Source: Caldilineaceae bacterium (GTDB lineage Bacteria; Chloroflexota; Anaerolineae; Caldilineales; Caldilineaceae). From it: DNA of 36,064 bases. Position numbers and translations under genes: made by a program. Positions 7,627 through 16,217 of this stretch are shown here, in pieces. How positions within the stretch are numbered: the stretch's first letter is position 1; each line of letters begins with the position of its first letter. The stretch covers positions 1 to 36,064 of the forward strand of contig JAHBVF010000050.1 of NCBI GenBank assembly GCA_019637685.1, written 5' to 3'. Below the pieces are notes generated by a model, which worked only from the letters and a program-made list of their open reading frames with translations, made no database searches and was not told the origin of the DNA.

Positions 7627-8242
7627 GGTATTCCGGGTTTTCCCACACAATCAGCGAGGCCCAGCCGCCGGTCTGCTCGTCGGGGAAGTAGTCGGCCAGC
7701 ACGCCGTGGACGGTGAATCCGTTGTGCAACTGGACAGTGAGGGTCGAGTCAAAAAGTTCCCCGGCCACTACCCGATCCACATATTCCTGCGCGCTCATTT
7801 CGTGGCGATGGGCCGCGTAGCCGGGCAGCACACCCCCGGCCACAAAGCCCCGTTTGTTGCAGCGGACCACCAACCCCTTGCGCAGGTCGTAGAGGCGGCG
7901 GGCGATCCCCCGCCCCCGGTAGTCGGGATGGACGCCGATCTCCGTGCCGTAGTACCACTCGCCGCTGGGGTTGTGATTCTCGTAGCGAGTGCCGGTCAGC
8001 TCGTCCAGGTCGTGCTCCGGGTGCTCCAGATCGAAGTCGAGGAAGATACCCGCGCCCACGCCTACCACCCGTTCCCGGTCCAGCACGACAAATGTGCCTT
8101 CCGGGAAGACCGCGGCGTGGGCGACAAACTCGTGCTCTTTGTAGAGCGCTTCCAACGGCGTATGGGGATAGCAAATTTTCTGCAATTCGGCCAGTTGTGC
8201 GGCGTGTTCAGGCAGCAGATTGACGAAGCGGAGGGTGTCCAT
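7616..8242 (-). CDS. GNAT N-acetyltransferase, YhcX N-terminal type (copy 2)
   Basis: A 208-residue acetyltransferase paralogous to the gene at 3986-4612. Shared landmarks are LPEHAAQLAELQKICYP near the N-terminus, HNPSGEWYYGTEIGVHPDYRGRGIARRLY (acetyl-CoA binding, about residues 92-120), FVAGGVLPGYAAHRHEMSAQEYVDRVVAGELFDSTL and the ending WASLIVWENPEY. Start ATG 8242 has AGG nine bases upstream. As in copy 1, the carbon-nitrogen hydrolase half found in YhcX-like fusions is missing. It lies downstream of the aminotransferase and upstream of agmatine deiminase, so an acylated amine or amino acid is a plausible substrate. That is inference from context only. Confidence 0.88.
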   Translation of the reverse strand: MDTLRFVNLLPEHAAQLAELQKICYPHTPLEALYKEHEFVAHAAVFPEGTFVVLDRERVVGVGAGIFLDFDLEHPEHDLDELTGTRYENHNPSGEWYYGTEIGVHPDYRGRGIARRLYDLRKGLVVRCNKRGFVAGGVLPGYAAHRHEMSAQEYVDRVVAGELFDSTLTVQLHNGFTVHGVLADYFPDEQTGGWASLIVWENPEYLTR

Positions 8243-8281
8243 TGGGATTTACCTGATACTTTTGTTCGTGTGTAAAAAAGT

Positions 8282-8375
8282 GACGAAAGACGATTGACGA
8301 CCGACGACCGACGGACGAATGTGTGACGCGTGTTTCCACACGGCAGTCCGTCCTCCCTCTATCCTCCGTCGTCAG
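8282..8375. repeat. Inverted pair of GACGACCGACGG words
   Basis: The left arm (8282-8319) is a run of GAC-GA words such as GACGACCGACGACCGACGGA. The right arm (8347-8375) contains CCGTCCTCC and CCTCCGTCGTC and overlaps the aminotransferase stop codon. GTGTG/CACAC pair in the middle. It is the same word family as at 5847-5978. Confidence 0.6.
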
Positions 8376-9673
8376 GCACTTTCCTGCACCTGGGCAAAGG
8401 CGTAATCCAACTTCTCCAGGGCCTCGTCCACATGCTCCTTCGTGGCGGTGAGGGGCGGGGCGATGCGCAGGGTGTTGCTGTAGAGGCCGCCTTTGCCGAT
8501 GAGCAGGCCCAGCTTTTTGGTCACTTCAAAGAGCGCGGCCACTTCTTTGGCAGCGGGTTCTTTCGTTTCCCGGTCCCGCACCATCTCCACCCCTTGCATC
8601 AGACCCATCCCCCGCACGTCGCCGATAAGTGGATACTTCTCCTGCAAGCGTTCGAGACCGGCGCGCAGATGGCCGCCCACATCAGCGGTGCGGGAAGGGG
8701 GCGCGTCTGCATGCATGGCTTCCAGCGTGCCCAGGGCTGCCGCGCAGGAGACGGGATTGCCGCCAAAGGTGCTGATGGTCAGCCCCCCACCGACGGTAGC
8801 CGCGGCGATCTCCGGGGTGGTGGCGACAGCCGATAGGGGCATCCCGTTGGCGATGCCTTTCGCCATTGTCAGCACATCGGGCACGACGCCGGAGCGCTCG
8901 ATGGCGAACCAGTGCTCACCCGTGCGCCCAAAACCGGTCTGCACTTCGTCGATAATCAGCAGGCCGCCGTAGCGGTGGGTGATCTCCTCCACAATTGTAA
9001 AATACTCCGGCGGCGCGGTGACAAAACCGCCCACCCCCTGAATCGGCTCGGCCAGAAAAGCGGCGATTTGGCCCGAAGTCGTCGTGCGGATCACATCCTC
9101 CACATCCTGGGCGCAGGCCACACCGCACTCCGGGTAGGTCATCTTCAGCGGGCAGCGGTAGCAGTAGGGGTTGAGCGCGTGTTTGATGCCCGCAATCTGT
9201 GTGCCGCCGATGCGCCAGGGAGCCTGACCGGTCAGGGCCATGCCCATGGGGGATTTGCCGCTGTAGCCGTGGCGCAGGGCAATAATCTCCGAATGGCCGG
9301 TGGCCTGCTGGGCGATCTGCACCGCGGTTTCGTCCGCGTCTGTGCCGGTTGCGCCGAAGTAGAAAGTGTCCAGATTGCCGGGGGTGATTTCGGCCAGTTT
9401 CTCGCCCAGCTCCGCGTGGACCGCGTTGGGGTAGAGGGTGGAGGTATGCAGCAGTTTGTCCACCTGCTCGTGGACCCGTTTGTTGACGTGGGGGTTGTTG
9501 TGGCCCACGCTCGTCGTCAGAATCCCGGCAAAGAAGTCGAGATATCTGTTCCCCTCTACATCCCAGACGTACATCCCGTCGCCCCGCTCCAACGGCAGGG
9601 GGTCGGTGTAGTAGAGCAGGTGGTTGGGCCAAAGGTGTTTGCGCTGCTTTTCGAGGATTTGGGCGGTGTTCAT
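8372..9673 (-). CDS. Class III PLP aminotransferase (AGXT2/GABA-transaminase-like)
   Basis: A 433-residue aspartate aminotransferase fold type I, class III enzyme that moves an amino group from an omega-amino acid or diamine to a 2-oxo acid. The PLP lysine is K272 in TMAKGIANG and the pyridine-binding Asp is D242 in IDEVQTGFGRTG. NTLRIAPPL near the C-terminus is the substrate-carboxylate Arg region. The stretch FLAEPIQGVGGFVTAPPEYF and the overall pattern are closest to alanine-glyoxylate aminotransferase 2 and 4-aminobutyrate aminotransferases. C171, C174, C183 and C187 form a CxxC...C...C insert seen in a subset of this family. The usual NSGTEAN cofactor loop reads GATGTDADETAV. Start ATG 9673 has GGGAG upstream. 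With agmatine deiminase nearby, putrescine or GABA degradation is plausible. Confidence 0.9.
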   Translation of the reverse strand: MNTAQILEKQRKHLWPNHLLYYTDPLPLERGDGMYVWDVEGNRYLDFFAGILTTSVGHNNPHVNKRVHEQVDKLLHTSTLYPNAVHAELGEKLAEITPGNLDTFYFGATGTDADETAVQIAQQATGHSEIIALRHGYSGKSPMGMALTGQAPWRIGGTQIAGIKHALNPYCYRCPLKMTYPECGVACAQDVEDVIRTTTSGQIAAFLAEPIQGVGGFVTAPPEYFTIVEEITHRYGGLLIIDEVQTGFGRTGEHWFAIERSGVVPDVLTMAKGIANGMPLSAVATTPEIAAATVGGGLTISTFGGNPVSCAAALGTLEAMHADAPPSRTADVGGHLRAGLERLQEKYPLIGDVRGMGLMQGVEMVRDRETKEPAAKEVAALFEVTKKLGLLIGKGGLYSNTLRIAPPLTATKEHVDEALEKLDYAFAQVQESA

Positions 9674-9705
9674 TGGGTAATACTCCCGATGGATTGGGTG
9701 AGGGT

Positions 9706-9857
9706 GTTGCGAATTGCGAGTTGCGTAGGCAGTGACGATCAGTCACCGTTCCACTCAAATGGGTAGTGGAGGGCTTCTTTCTCCTCCATCGACCCTCACT
9801 CAGACCACTGAAGCCACAAACTTTATCGACCTACGCAATTCGCAACTCGCAACTCGC
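9706..9857. repeat. Nested inverted repeats of GCGAATTGCGAGTTGCG words
   Basis: GTTGCGAATTGCGAGTTGCG starts the left arm (9706-9728). The right arm (9831-9857) is built from CTACGCAATTCGCAACTCGC. Between them are smaller palindromes, GTGAC/GTCAC (9732-9746) and TCCACT/AGTGGA. This fills much of the 9674-10046 spacer; the remainder holds the palindrome pair at 9954-10016 and no gene. Confidence 0.65.
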
Positions 9858-9953
9858 TATTTTCCACCAGTCTACCATACACCGCCGGTCTGCGCTGCTT
9901 CAAAAGAGGGAAAACAATTATGTCACTGGGCGGGGTTGTCGTTCTGGGGTGCT

Positions 9954-10016
9954 GATTCCGGGAATCGACCGGACAATTTCTGGCACACCGTCTGGTACTG
10001 GTCGATTCCCGGAATC
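9954..10016. repeat. 17-bp perfect inverted repeat containing palindromes
   Basis: GATTCCGGGAATCGACC (9954-9970) and GGTCGATTCCCGGAATC (10000-10016) are perfect reverse complements with a 29-base spacer. Each arm itself contains the near-palindrome GATTCCSGGAATC, also present at 79-91. It lies 31 bases downstream of the haloperoxidase-like gene stop. Confidence 0.75.
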
Positions 10017-10046
10017 GGGGGGAACACTCGTTTCACTTGGCCGGTT

Positions 10047-12470
10047 TTAATCGGACGGCATCACATTCACGGGAACCATCAGATGCTCATAGGGCGAGCC
10101 TTCCCACATAATCCACGGGCCGCCGGACGCGGGGTCGGTGGCGTAGTCCGCCGGGTCCAGGTCCCAGGGGACAACGACCATCACGTGGGGCGGGTCGATC
10201 ATCCAATTTTCGCCCGCGGGCGGCGCGGTCGCGGTGTAGTCGGTGGCGCTGGCCCCACTGCCGCCCCGCAGCATATAGGCGATCCCCACGCCCGCATAGA
10301 CCGGGTCCCGTCCCTCGACGATAGCATTGAGGAACTCCATAAAGTTCTCGTCTACACACATCGGGTCGTGGGTGGGTGTCCCCGGATCGTCGGCCAGACA
10401 GGTCCAGCCATTTGTGCCGGCGCGCAACTCCTCAAACTCCCCGGCGCTGGCCTCGGACGGCCAGTTCCAGACCGCGGCGTGGGCCGAGACCCGCAGCGGC
10501 GCGGCGCTCATGGCATCCCAGATGGGGTTGGCGGAGGGCATCACCTGATCGATGGGCGTGGGGAGCATCAGATGCTCGAACTGGGAGTCGGGAAACATCA
10601 CGTAGGGTGTGTCGGGATTGGGATCGACAAAGTACTGTTCCTCGAAAGCGCCCGATGCGTTGATCATCAGATGGGGTCCGTCCAGTACCCACTCTGTGCC
10701 CGGCGCAGGTTCATAGGCGCTGATGTCGTGGTTGTCCGCGGCGTCGCCGTGCTGGAGCATATAGCCAAAGCCGAGCAGGTCGAGCGCGTCCCGCTCTGCG
10801 CCGAGGGGTGTGGTAAAGAGTTTGATCCAGTTCTGGTCAAGGCAGCGGGGATCGTTTGTGGGCGTGGCGGGCAGGTCCGGGCGACAGACCCAGCCGTTTG
10901 TGCCGGATCGCAGCACAGCCGGTTCCGCGTCTCCTTCCGGCCAGTCCAGAATCAGCGCGTTTTTGGCAATGGCATAGGGACCGCCGGTCATGGCATTGGC
11001 AATCTTCCAGGATTTTGAGCCAAAGCGGGGAGTGCCTGCATACCGATCCCCGGCTTTCATCTCCGCCACCCGTTCCAGCACGCCTTGACCGACGCTCTGG
11101 CCCAGCACCGTGCCCGCGTCAATATCGCTGCGGAAGTGGATGCCTGCCCAGATGCGGGATTGACCCGCCTCCTCGCCCATCGCCAGAATCGCCGCCGCGT
11201 TCGCGGGGAAGAGGTCTGCCATCACAGCTGTCACCGAAGAGGACGAGCAGGAATGGGCCGCGGGATAGCTGGGGTGGGGCGGGGTGGGAACGATTGTGGT
11301 CAGCGTCGGGTCCAACTGATTGGGGCGGATGCGCCAGTAGGCGTATTTGCTGTCGAAGCAGGCCACCATCGCGTCGTAGCTGGCGACGGCCACCGCGCTG
11401 TAGGCCAGGGCTGCCTGGGGCGGATTGCGGTCCAGATTGGCCTCAAAGAGACGGGTGTTGATCGTCTGGAACCAGACCAGATAGCCGGAGTCGTAGACAT
11501 TCCAGGCATTGGCTCTGGCGATAATCGGAACCGTGCGGGTGATGGCTTTCAGTTCCGCCAGCTCGGCCTGGGTCTCCGCGGAGTCGTAGGCGGGGGGCGG
11601 CGGCGAGCGGAACTGATCGTTGGCGGCGAGTGTCCAGGTCCGCCACGTTCCGCTCATGGGGAAGACGGGATTTTCATTGGTCAGAATGCCCGGCCCGGCT
11701 GGCCGCGTGCCATCCCATTTCGCGTCGGAGCCGTCGGCCTGGGCGATGGCCACCACCCGTTCACCCACGGCCCGGCCCAGGGCCAGCCCAGCCGCCACAT
11801 CGCTGGGATATTCCACGCCGGCCAGCAGACGGGAACGGCCCGCCTCCTCGGCTGCGGCCGCGTACATCTCGGCACTGTCGGGGAAAAGATAGGCTAGAAC
11901 CGTCGATGCCGCACCCGCCACTGCCGCATATTCGGAGACATACGAAGGGCTGTCCGGTGTGGGGATCAGCGGGGAGAAGGACGGATCGAAGTCCGCCGGT
12001 CGCAGCCGGTTGTAGGCGTATTTGGCATCCCAGGCCGCGATAGTGGCGTCGTACATCGCCACTGTCACCAGCGCATGGGCGCGAACGGGCCAAAGGCTGA
12101 GGGGAAATGCGCGGTAGGCGTCGCTGGTCATCTCCAGCCAGCGGTAGCCCGGCGCGCCCGCGTCCCAGTATCTCACCAGCGCCAGCGCTTCGGCGTCCCG
12201 CTCGGCAACCAGCGCCAACAGTTCTTCCATCTCTGCCGCGGTGGCCGCGGCGTCCGGCGGCGCGTCCGGGCGTAGTTCGTCCGCGGATGCCAGCGCCCAG
12301 GTTCCCCAGCGGCTGGCGTCGGGTTCGATGCTTGTTGCCGTATCATCCATCGCTGCGATGGGGGCAGGGGACAGTCCCATAGCCAGCGCCGGCGAAACAG
12401 ACTGAACAAATGCCAGCGCAAAAACCAACAGCAGTCCAACCGATCGGCCCAATACAATTCTGCGTTTCAT
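10047..12470 (-). CDS. Secreted vanadium-haloperoxidase-like PAP2 protein, doubly duplicated
   Basis: An 807-residue exported protein. A Sec signal peptide covers about residues 1-30 (MKRRIVLGRS...SPALA). Two PAP2/vanadium-haloperoxidase domains follow. The second (about 320-475) has the full oxyanion site: K375 and R382 in KYAYWRIRP, H406 in SYPAAHS, R439, H445 and D449 in SRIWAGIHFRSD. The first (about 95-245) keeps K150 and R157 (KYAYNRLRP) and R214, but has Y181 for H406 and E220 for H445, so it looks catalytically dead. The C-terminal part is a second duplication, about residues 495-640 and 655-807. Each copy carries W-P-(E/S), GTNGW(V/T)C, TP(T)xDP(R/M)C and FEHLMLP/YEHLMVP motifs of an uncharacterised domain. 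Start ATG 12470 has AGGAGG five bases upstream. The substrate may be a halide or phosphoester; sequence does not decide. Confidence 0.88.
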   Translation of the reverse strand: MKRRIVLGRSVGLLLVFALAFVQSVSPALAMGLSPAPIAAMDDTATSIEPDASRWGTWALASADELRPDAPPDAAATAAEMEELLALVAERDAEALALVRYWDAGAPGYRWLEMTSDAYRAFPLSLWPVRAHALVTVAMYDATIAAWDAKYAYNRLRPADFDPSFSPLIPTPDSPSYVSEYAAVAGAASTVLAYLFPDSAEMYAAAAEEAGRSRLLAGVEYPSDVAAGLALGRAVGERVVAIAQADGSDAKWDGTRPAGPGILTNENPVFPMSGTWRTWTLAANDQFRSPPPPAYDSAETQAELAELKAITRTVPIIARANAWNVYDSGYLVWFQTINTRLFEANLDRNPPQAALAYSAVAVASYDAMVACFDSKYAYWRIRPNQLDPTLTTIVPTPPHPSYPAAHSCSSSSVTAVMADLFPANAAAILAMGEEAGQSRIWAGIHFRSDIDAGTVLGQSVGQGVLERVAEMKAGDRYAGTPRFGSKSWKIANAMTGGPYAIAKNALILDWPEGDAEPAVLRSGTNGWVCRPDLPATPTNDPRCLDQNWIKLFTTPLGAERDALDLLGFGYMLQHGDAADNHDISAYEPAPGTEWVLDGPHLMINASGAFEEQYFVDPNPDTPYVMFPDSQFEHLMLPTPIDQVMPSANPIWDAMSAAPLRVSAHAAVWNWPSEASAGEFEELRAGTNGWTCLADDPGTPTHDPMCVDENFMEFLNAIVEGRDPVYAGVGIAYMLRGGSGASATDYTATAPPAGENWMIDPPHVMVVVPWDLDPADYATDPASGGPWIMWEGSPYEHLMVPVNVMPSD

Positions 12471-12530
12471 ACCTTCCTCCTTTGGAAACAGAAAGTTCTC
12501 GAATGTCGGCGCAAATTTATGCCCCGCACT

Positions 12531-12743
12531 TTACCCACGATCTTCCCCTTCTCCCTCTTCTGGCAGCCCCTCCGCCAGCGCCGCTACCAGTGCCTCCGGG
12601 CTGATAAATCCCCAGTGCGCGCCGCTCCGCGTATCTTCCAGACGAAATCGCCAGTCAGGACGCGAGCCGGGCAGGGGTGGGGCCTCTTGCCAGACGGTCA
12701 GCAGAAAGATGCGATAGACAGGCGGTGCGCGGGGGTCGGCCAT
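12531..12743 (-). CDS. Small conserved-looking protein, unknown function
   Basis: A 70-residue protein. The body VYRIFLLTVWQE...WRFRLEDTRSG...GFISPEALVAAL alternates strands and ends in a helix; the tail is Glu/Gly-rich and disordered. I have the impression that similar short proteins occur near large regulators in Chloroflexota, but I cannot name a family. Start ATG 12743 has only a weak AGG upstream. It is divergent from the BTAD regulator with a 111-base gap and lies 60 bases upstream of the haloperoxidase-like gene on the same strand. Confidence 0.6.
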   Translation of the reverse strand: MADPRAPPVYRIFLLTVWQEAPPLPGSRPDWRFRLEDTRSGAHWGFISPEALVAALAEGLPEEGEGEDRG

Positions 12744-12854
12744 TTTCAGGACCTTTTGTCGTAGGCAAACTTATGGTAAAGTTGGAGCGTGCGCCCACCT
12801 TAGCACAGCCCGCGTGGTGAAAACGCGGCGAAATCGTGGCGAATCGATCCGACG

Positions 12855-15800
12855 ATGGACAATCTGCTGGAATTGCGCTTGTTGCAAGCCCCCCGAGCTT
12901 GGCTGGATGGCGTGCCCTTGACCGGCTTTGTCTCGCGCAAAGCCGAGGCGCTGCTCTACTATCTGGCCTGTACTGGCCGCGCCCACAGCCGGGAATCTCT
13001 CGCCGCGCTCTTGTGGGGCGAATCGACCGACAGTGCAGCCCGGGCAAATCTGCGCAAGGTTCTCTCGATTCTGCACCAACTGCTCCCCGCCCATCTGCAT
13101 ATCGAGCGCCAGACAGTCGGATTCCGAGTTGATAGTCCTCATTCCGTCGACGCCGCCCGTTTTGCCACTGACGTCACTGTGCTGACAACCGCCGCGTCCC
13201 TCACCCAGCCACAGGTAACGTCCCTGCAAACAGCGCTGTCCCTCTATCGGGATGACTTTCTGGCCGGTTTTTATGTGAAAGGTGCGCCCGAATTCGAGCG
13301 CTGGCTGCTGGCTGAACGGGGCCGACTGCGGGAACTGGCCGTGCAGGGATTGCAACGGTTGTCCCAGCATTTTGCCGAAGCCGAAGCCTGGCCGAACGCC
13401 ATCGCCGCGCTGCGCCAGCTCCTGGCCCTGGAACCCTGGCGGGAGGAGGCCCACCGCGGCCTGATGTCCTGCCTGGCCAGCAACGGCGAACGGGGGGCAG
13501 CCCTGGCCCACTTTGACATCTGCCGTCAGATGCTGGCTGACGAACTGGACGTGCCCCCGTCGGAAGAGACCGTCGCCCTGGCCCGGCAGATCAGGGCGGG
13601 CACACTCGGCCCGGTCAGTGCAGCAGAACCCAGCCCGAAGCTTTCCCAGGGCGCACCCCTACCCCGCCACAACCTCCCCGCCCAGGCCAGCCCGTTTGTC
13701 GGGCGCAAAACCGAACTGGAAACGTTAGCCCAATGGCTGGCCGATCCCCGCTGCCGGATACTCACAATTCTGGGCGCGGGCGGAATGGGCAAGACCCGGC
13801 TGGCCCTGGCCCTGGCCCAGCAGCTTTTGCCCCGCTACCGGGACGGTGTTTTCTTTGTGGCCCTGGCCCCGGTGGAGGGGTCCGACGGAATTATGCCCGC
13901 CATTGCCCAGGCGGTCGGCTTCCCTTTCCAGAACGAACAGCGTTCGGCCCAGGCCCAGCTGACCGACTTTCTACGCGGGAAGCAACTGTTACTGGTGCTG
14001 GACAACTGGGAGCATCTGTTGGCTGCCAGCCCGCGCCTGGGCGAACTGGCCCAGAACTGTCCTGGCGTCCAGATAGTCGTCACGTCGAGGGAGCGTCTGC
14101 GGGTCAGTCTGGAAACCCTTTTTGTTCTGCCAGGGCTGAGCTATCCGACCGGGGAGATCAGCCAAGCCGCGGGGTACAGTGCGGTCGAACTCTTTGTGGA
14201 CACAATGGACCGCCAGCAGCGGGACGCGCCGAAGACCCGGGCAGAGTGGCAGGCCGTCGCCCGCATCTGCCATCTGGTGGATGGGATGCCCCTGGCTATC
14301 GTTCTGGCCGCGGGCTGGTTGGGTCTGTTGCGGCTGGACGAAATCGCCGGGGAGATTGCCCACAGCGCGGACATTCTGGAGAGCGATCTGCGGGACGCCC
14401 CCCCTCGCCAGCGCAGTATGCGGATCGTCTTTGAGCAGACCTGGCAGCGGCTGACCCAGGCCGAACGCGCGCTTTATATGCGGCTGTCCGTCTTCCACGA
14501 CGGCTTCACAGGCAACGGGGCCATGCGGGTAGCCGGCGCCACAATCAGCGTTCTGCGCGGACTGACCGACAAAGCCCTCCTCTGGCGGGACAGCCGGGAT
14601 CGCTATCACATCCACGAGTTGTTGCGCCAATACGCGGCAGAAAAGCTGGCCGCCCACCAGTTGGAAAGAAAAACCTGTCAGAGCCACAGCACCTATTACA
14701 TCGATCTTCTCAGTCGCAGTGAGCCGGAACTATACGGAAGCAACCAGCTTTTCACCCTGGAAATGCTGAGGGCAGAGGAGGCGAATCTACGCGCAGCCTG
14801 GCAATGGGCGCTGACCCACCAGCCTTTTGAGGAACTGGCCCAGGCAGTGAATGGATGGGGATTGTTCTACGAAATCAGCGGGCGGCTGGTGGAGGGAGAG
14901 ACGCTTTTGCGCACCACCATCGAGAGCCTGGACGATGCCAGCAAAGAGAACCGAGCCTATGCCCGGCTGCTCATCTGGTGTGGCGTCTTTGGCAAAGTCC
15001 TCTCCGGCAACAGCTATGCCAGCGCCCACTACCGTTTGAGTCTTGCCCTGGCTGAACGGTTGGAAGCGTCAGGTCAGGCGATGGGCTACGAAAAAGCGCT
15101 GGCCCTGCTGGAACTGGGCAATATCGCCTGGTATATGGATAGCGAGAGTGCCGACCGCTACCTGGCCCAAAGTCTGGCCCTCAGTCAGGGCCTGGAAAAT
15201 CCCTGGCTGCGGGCCAGAGCCGTGCAGGAAAAGGCCCGGGTCGTTCAGATTTCCGGTCACTATCGAGAGGCGCACAGGCTGGCGTCGGAGAGTCTGGCCA
15301 TCTGGCAGGCTTTGGGCGACCAGGCGAGCCACTACAACACCCTCGTCGTGCTGGGCTGGTCTGCCATGAAACTGGACCAGACCGACGAAGCCTTTGGCTT
15401 TGTGCGCCAACAGCGGGCGCTGGCCGAGCGGACGGGCAACCGTACCCTTCTGGCGGGCAGCTATTTCAACGAAGGCGCGGTGCTGGAACAGTGCGGTCGC
15501 TTTGCCGCGGCGGCGGATGCCTATGCCCACAGTATGGAGATTGCCAAGTCTTCCGGTTTGCGTCACAACATGGGCAGCACAGGAGAAAAACTGGCCCACA
15601 TGCGGGTACAGTTGGGTCAATATGAGGACGCGCTGGCCCTGGCCCAAACGATTCTGGAGGGTGCAAAGGCTATGGGGATGACTTCCCACCGGGCACACGC
15701 CCTGGCCGTGCGTGGACTGGCTTACTTGGGCCGGGGTGAATACAGCCTGGCCGGGCCGCCGCTGGCCGAGAGTGAGCAAATCTTCCGCCAGATCGTCCAG

Positions 15801-16178
15801 CACGCCATCTATCACATCAAATGCGATGGCTTTCTTGGCTATATGGCCCGATATGAGGGCGATTACCCACGGGCCTGGGCCCATCTGTCGCGGGCGTTGC
15901 GTTGGGGCATCGAGCGGGAGGACGTGCAGACCCTTTCCATGAATCTGCCCCTGGCCGCGCTGCTTTTGGCCGACCGGGGCGAGGTGGCGCGGGCCGTTGC
16001 CCTCTATGCCCTGGCCTGCCAACACCCCCGCATCGCCGACTCCCGCTGGTACGCGGATGTGGTCGGGCGGGAGATGGACGGGCTGCCGGGCGCGCTGTCG
16101 CCACAGACGACAGCAGAAGCGACCGGTGCTTCTGCCTGGCAGATCCTCCGCGAGGCTGCACTGGCTCTGCTGGAATAA
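12855..16178 (+). CDS. BTAD/SARP-like regulator with NB-ARC-type ATPase and TPR repeats
   Basis: A 1107-residue regulator of the LuxR/MalT/SARP-like STAND class. Residues 1-95 are a winged-helix OmpR/SARP-like DNA-binding region (FVSRKAEALLYYLACTGRAHSRESLAALLW). About 96-245 is the bacterial transcriptional activation (BTAD) domain, with EPWREEAHRGLMSCLASNGERGAALAHF. An ATPase follows: FVGRKTELETL at 281-291, Walker A GAGGMGKT at 307-314 and Walker B LLLVLDNWEH at 378-387. TSRERL and GMPLAIVLAAGWL are NB-ARC landmarks. The C-terminal half (about 620-1090) is helical TPR-like repeats that would sense a ligand or partner. Start ATG 12855 lacks a clear ribosome site. The ligand and target genes are unknown; the divergent small protein is the nearest candidate. 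Confidence 0.9.
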   Translation: MDNLLELRLLQAPRAWLDGVPLTGFVSRKAEALLYYLACTGRAHSRESLAALLWGESTDSAARANLRKVLSILHQLLPAHLHIERQTVGFRVDSPHSVDAARFATDVTVLTTAASLTQPQVTSLQTALSLYRDDFLAGFYVKGAPEFERWLLAERGRLRELAVQGLQRLSQHFAEAEAWPNAIAALRQLLALEPWREEAHRGLMSCLASNGERGAALAHFDICRQMLADELDVPPSEETVALARQIRAGTLGPVSAAEPSPKLSQGAPLPRHNLPAQASPFVGRKTELETLAQWLADPRCRILTILGAGGMGKTRLALALAQQLLPRYRDGVFFVALAPVEGSDGIMPAIAQAVGFPFQNEQRSAQAQLTDFLRGKQLLLVLDNWEHLLAASPRLGELAQNCPGVQIVVTSRERLRVSLETLFVLPGLSYPTGEISQAAGYSAVELFVDTMDRQQRDAPKTRAEWQAVARICHLVDGMPLAIVLAAGWLGLLRLDEIAGEIAHSADILESDLRDAPPRQRSMRIVFEQTWQRLTQAERALYMRLSVFHDGFTGNGAMRVAGATISVLRGLTDKALLWRDSRDRYHIHELLRQYAAEKLAAHQLERKTCQSHSTYYIDLLSRSEPELYGSNQLFTLEMLRAEEANLRAAWQWALTHQPFEELAQAVNGWGLFYEISGRLVEGETLLRTTIESLDDASKENRAYARLLIWCGVFGKVLSGNSYASAHYRLSLALAERLEASGQAMGYEKALALLELGNIAWYMDSESADRYLAQSLALSQGLENPWLRARAVQEKARVVQISGHYREAHRLASESLAIWQALGDQASHYNTLVVLGWSAMKLDQTDEAFGFVRQQRALAERTGNRTLLAGSYFNEGAVLEQCGRFAAAADAYAHSMEIAKSSGLRHNMGSTGEKLAHMRVQLGQYEDALALAQTILEGAKAMGMTSHRAHALAVRGLAYLGRGEYSLAGPPLAESEQIFRQIVQHAIYHIKCDGFLGYMARYEGDYPRAWAHLSRALRWGIEREDVQTLSMNLPLAALLLADRGEVARAVALYALACQHPRIADSRWYADVVGREMDGLPGALSPQTTAEATGASAWQILREAALALLE

Positions 16179-16183
16179 CAATT

Positions 16184-16217
16184 AGACCCGCCAGGTTTTC
16201 TGAAACCTGGCGGGTCT
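16184..16217. terminator. Bidirectional hairpin between convergent genes
   Basis: AGACCCGCCAGGTTT (16184-16198), loop TCTG, and the perfect reverse complement at 16203-16217. The 15-bp stem sits between the convergent BTAD regulator and amine oxidase genes and overlaps the oxidase stop codon. It lacks a T-tract. Similar palindromes of this sequence are, from memory, dispersed in related genomes. Confidence 0.65.

Noticed and set aside
9732..11018. Plus-strand open frame of 428 codons
   Set aside because: Opposite strand of the haloperoxidase-like gene, beginning inside repeat DNA, with no ribosome site or known motif.
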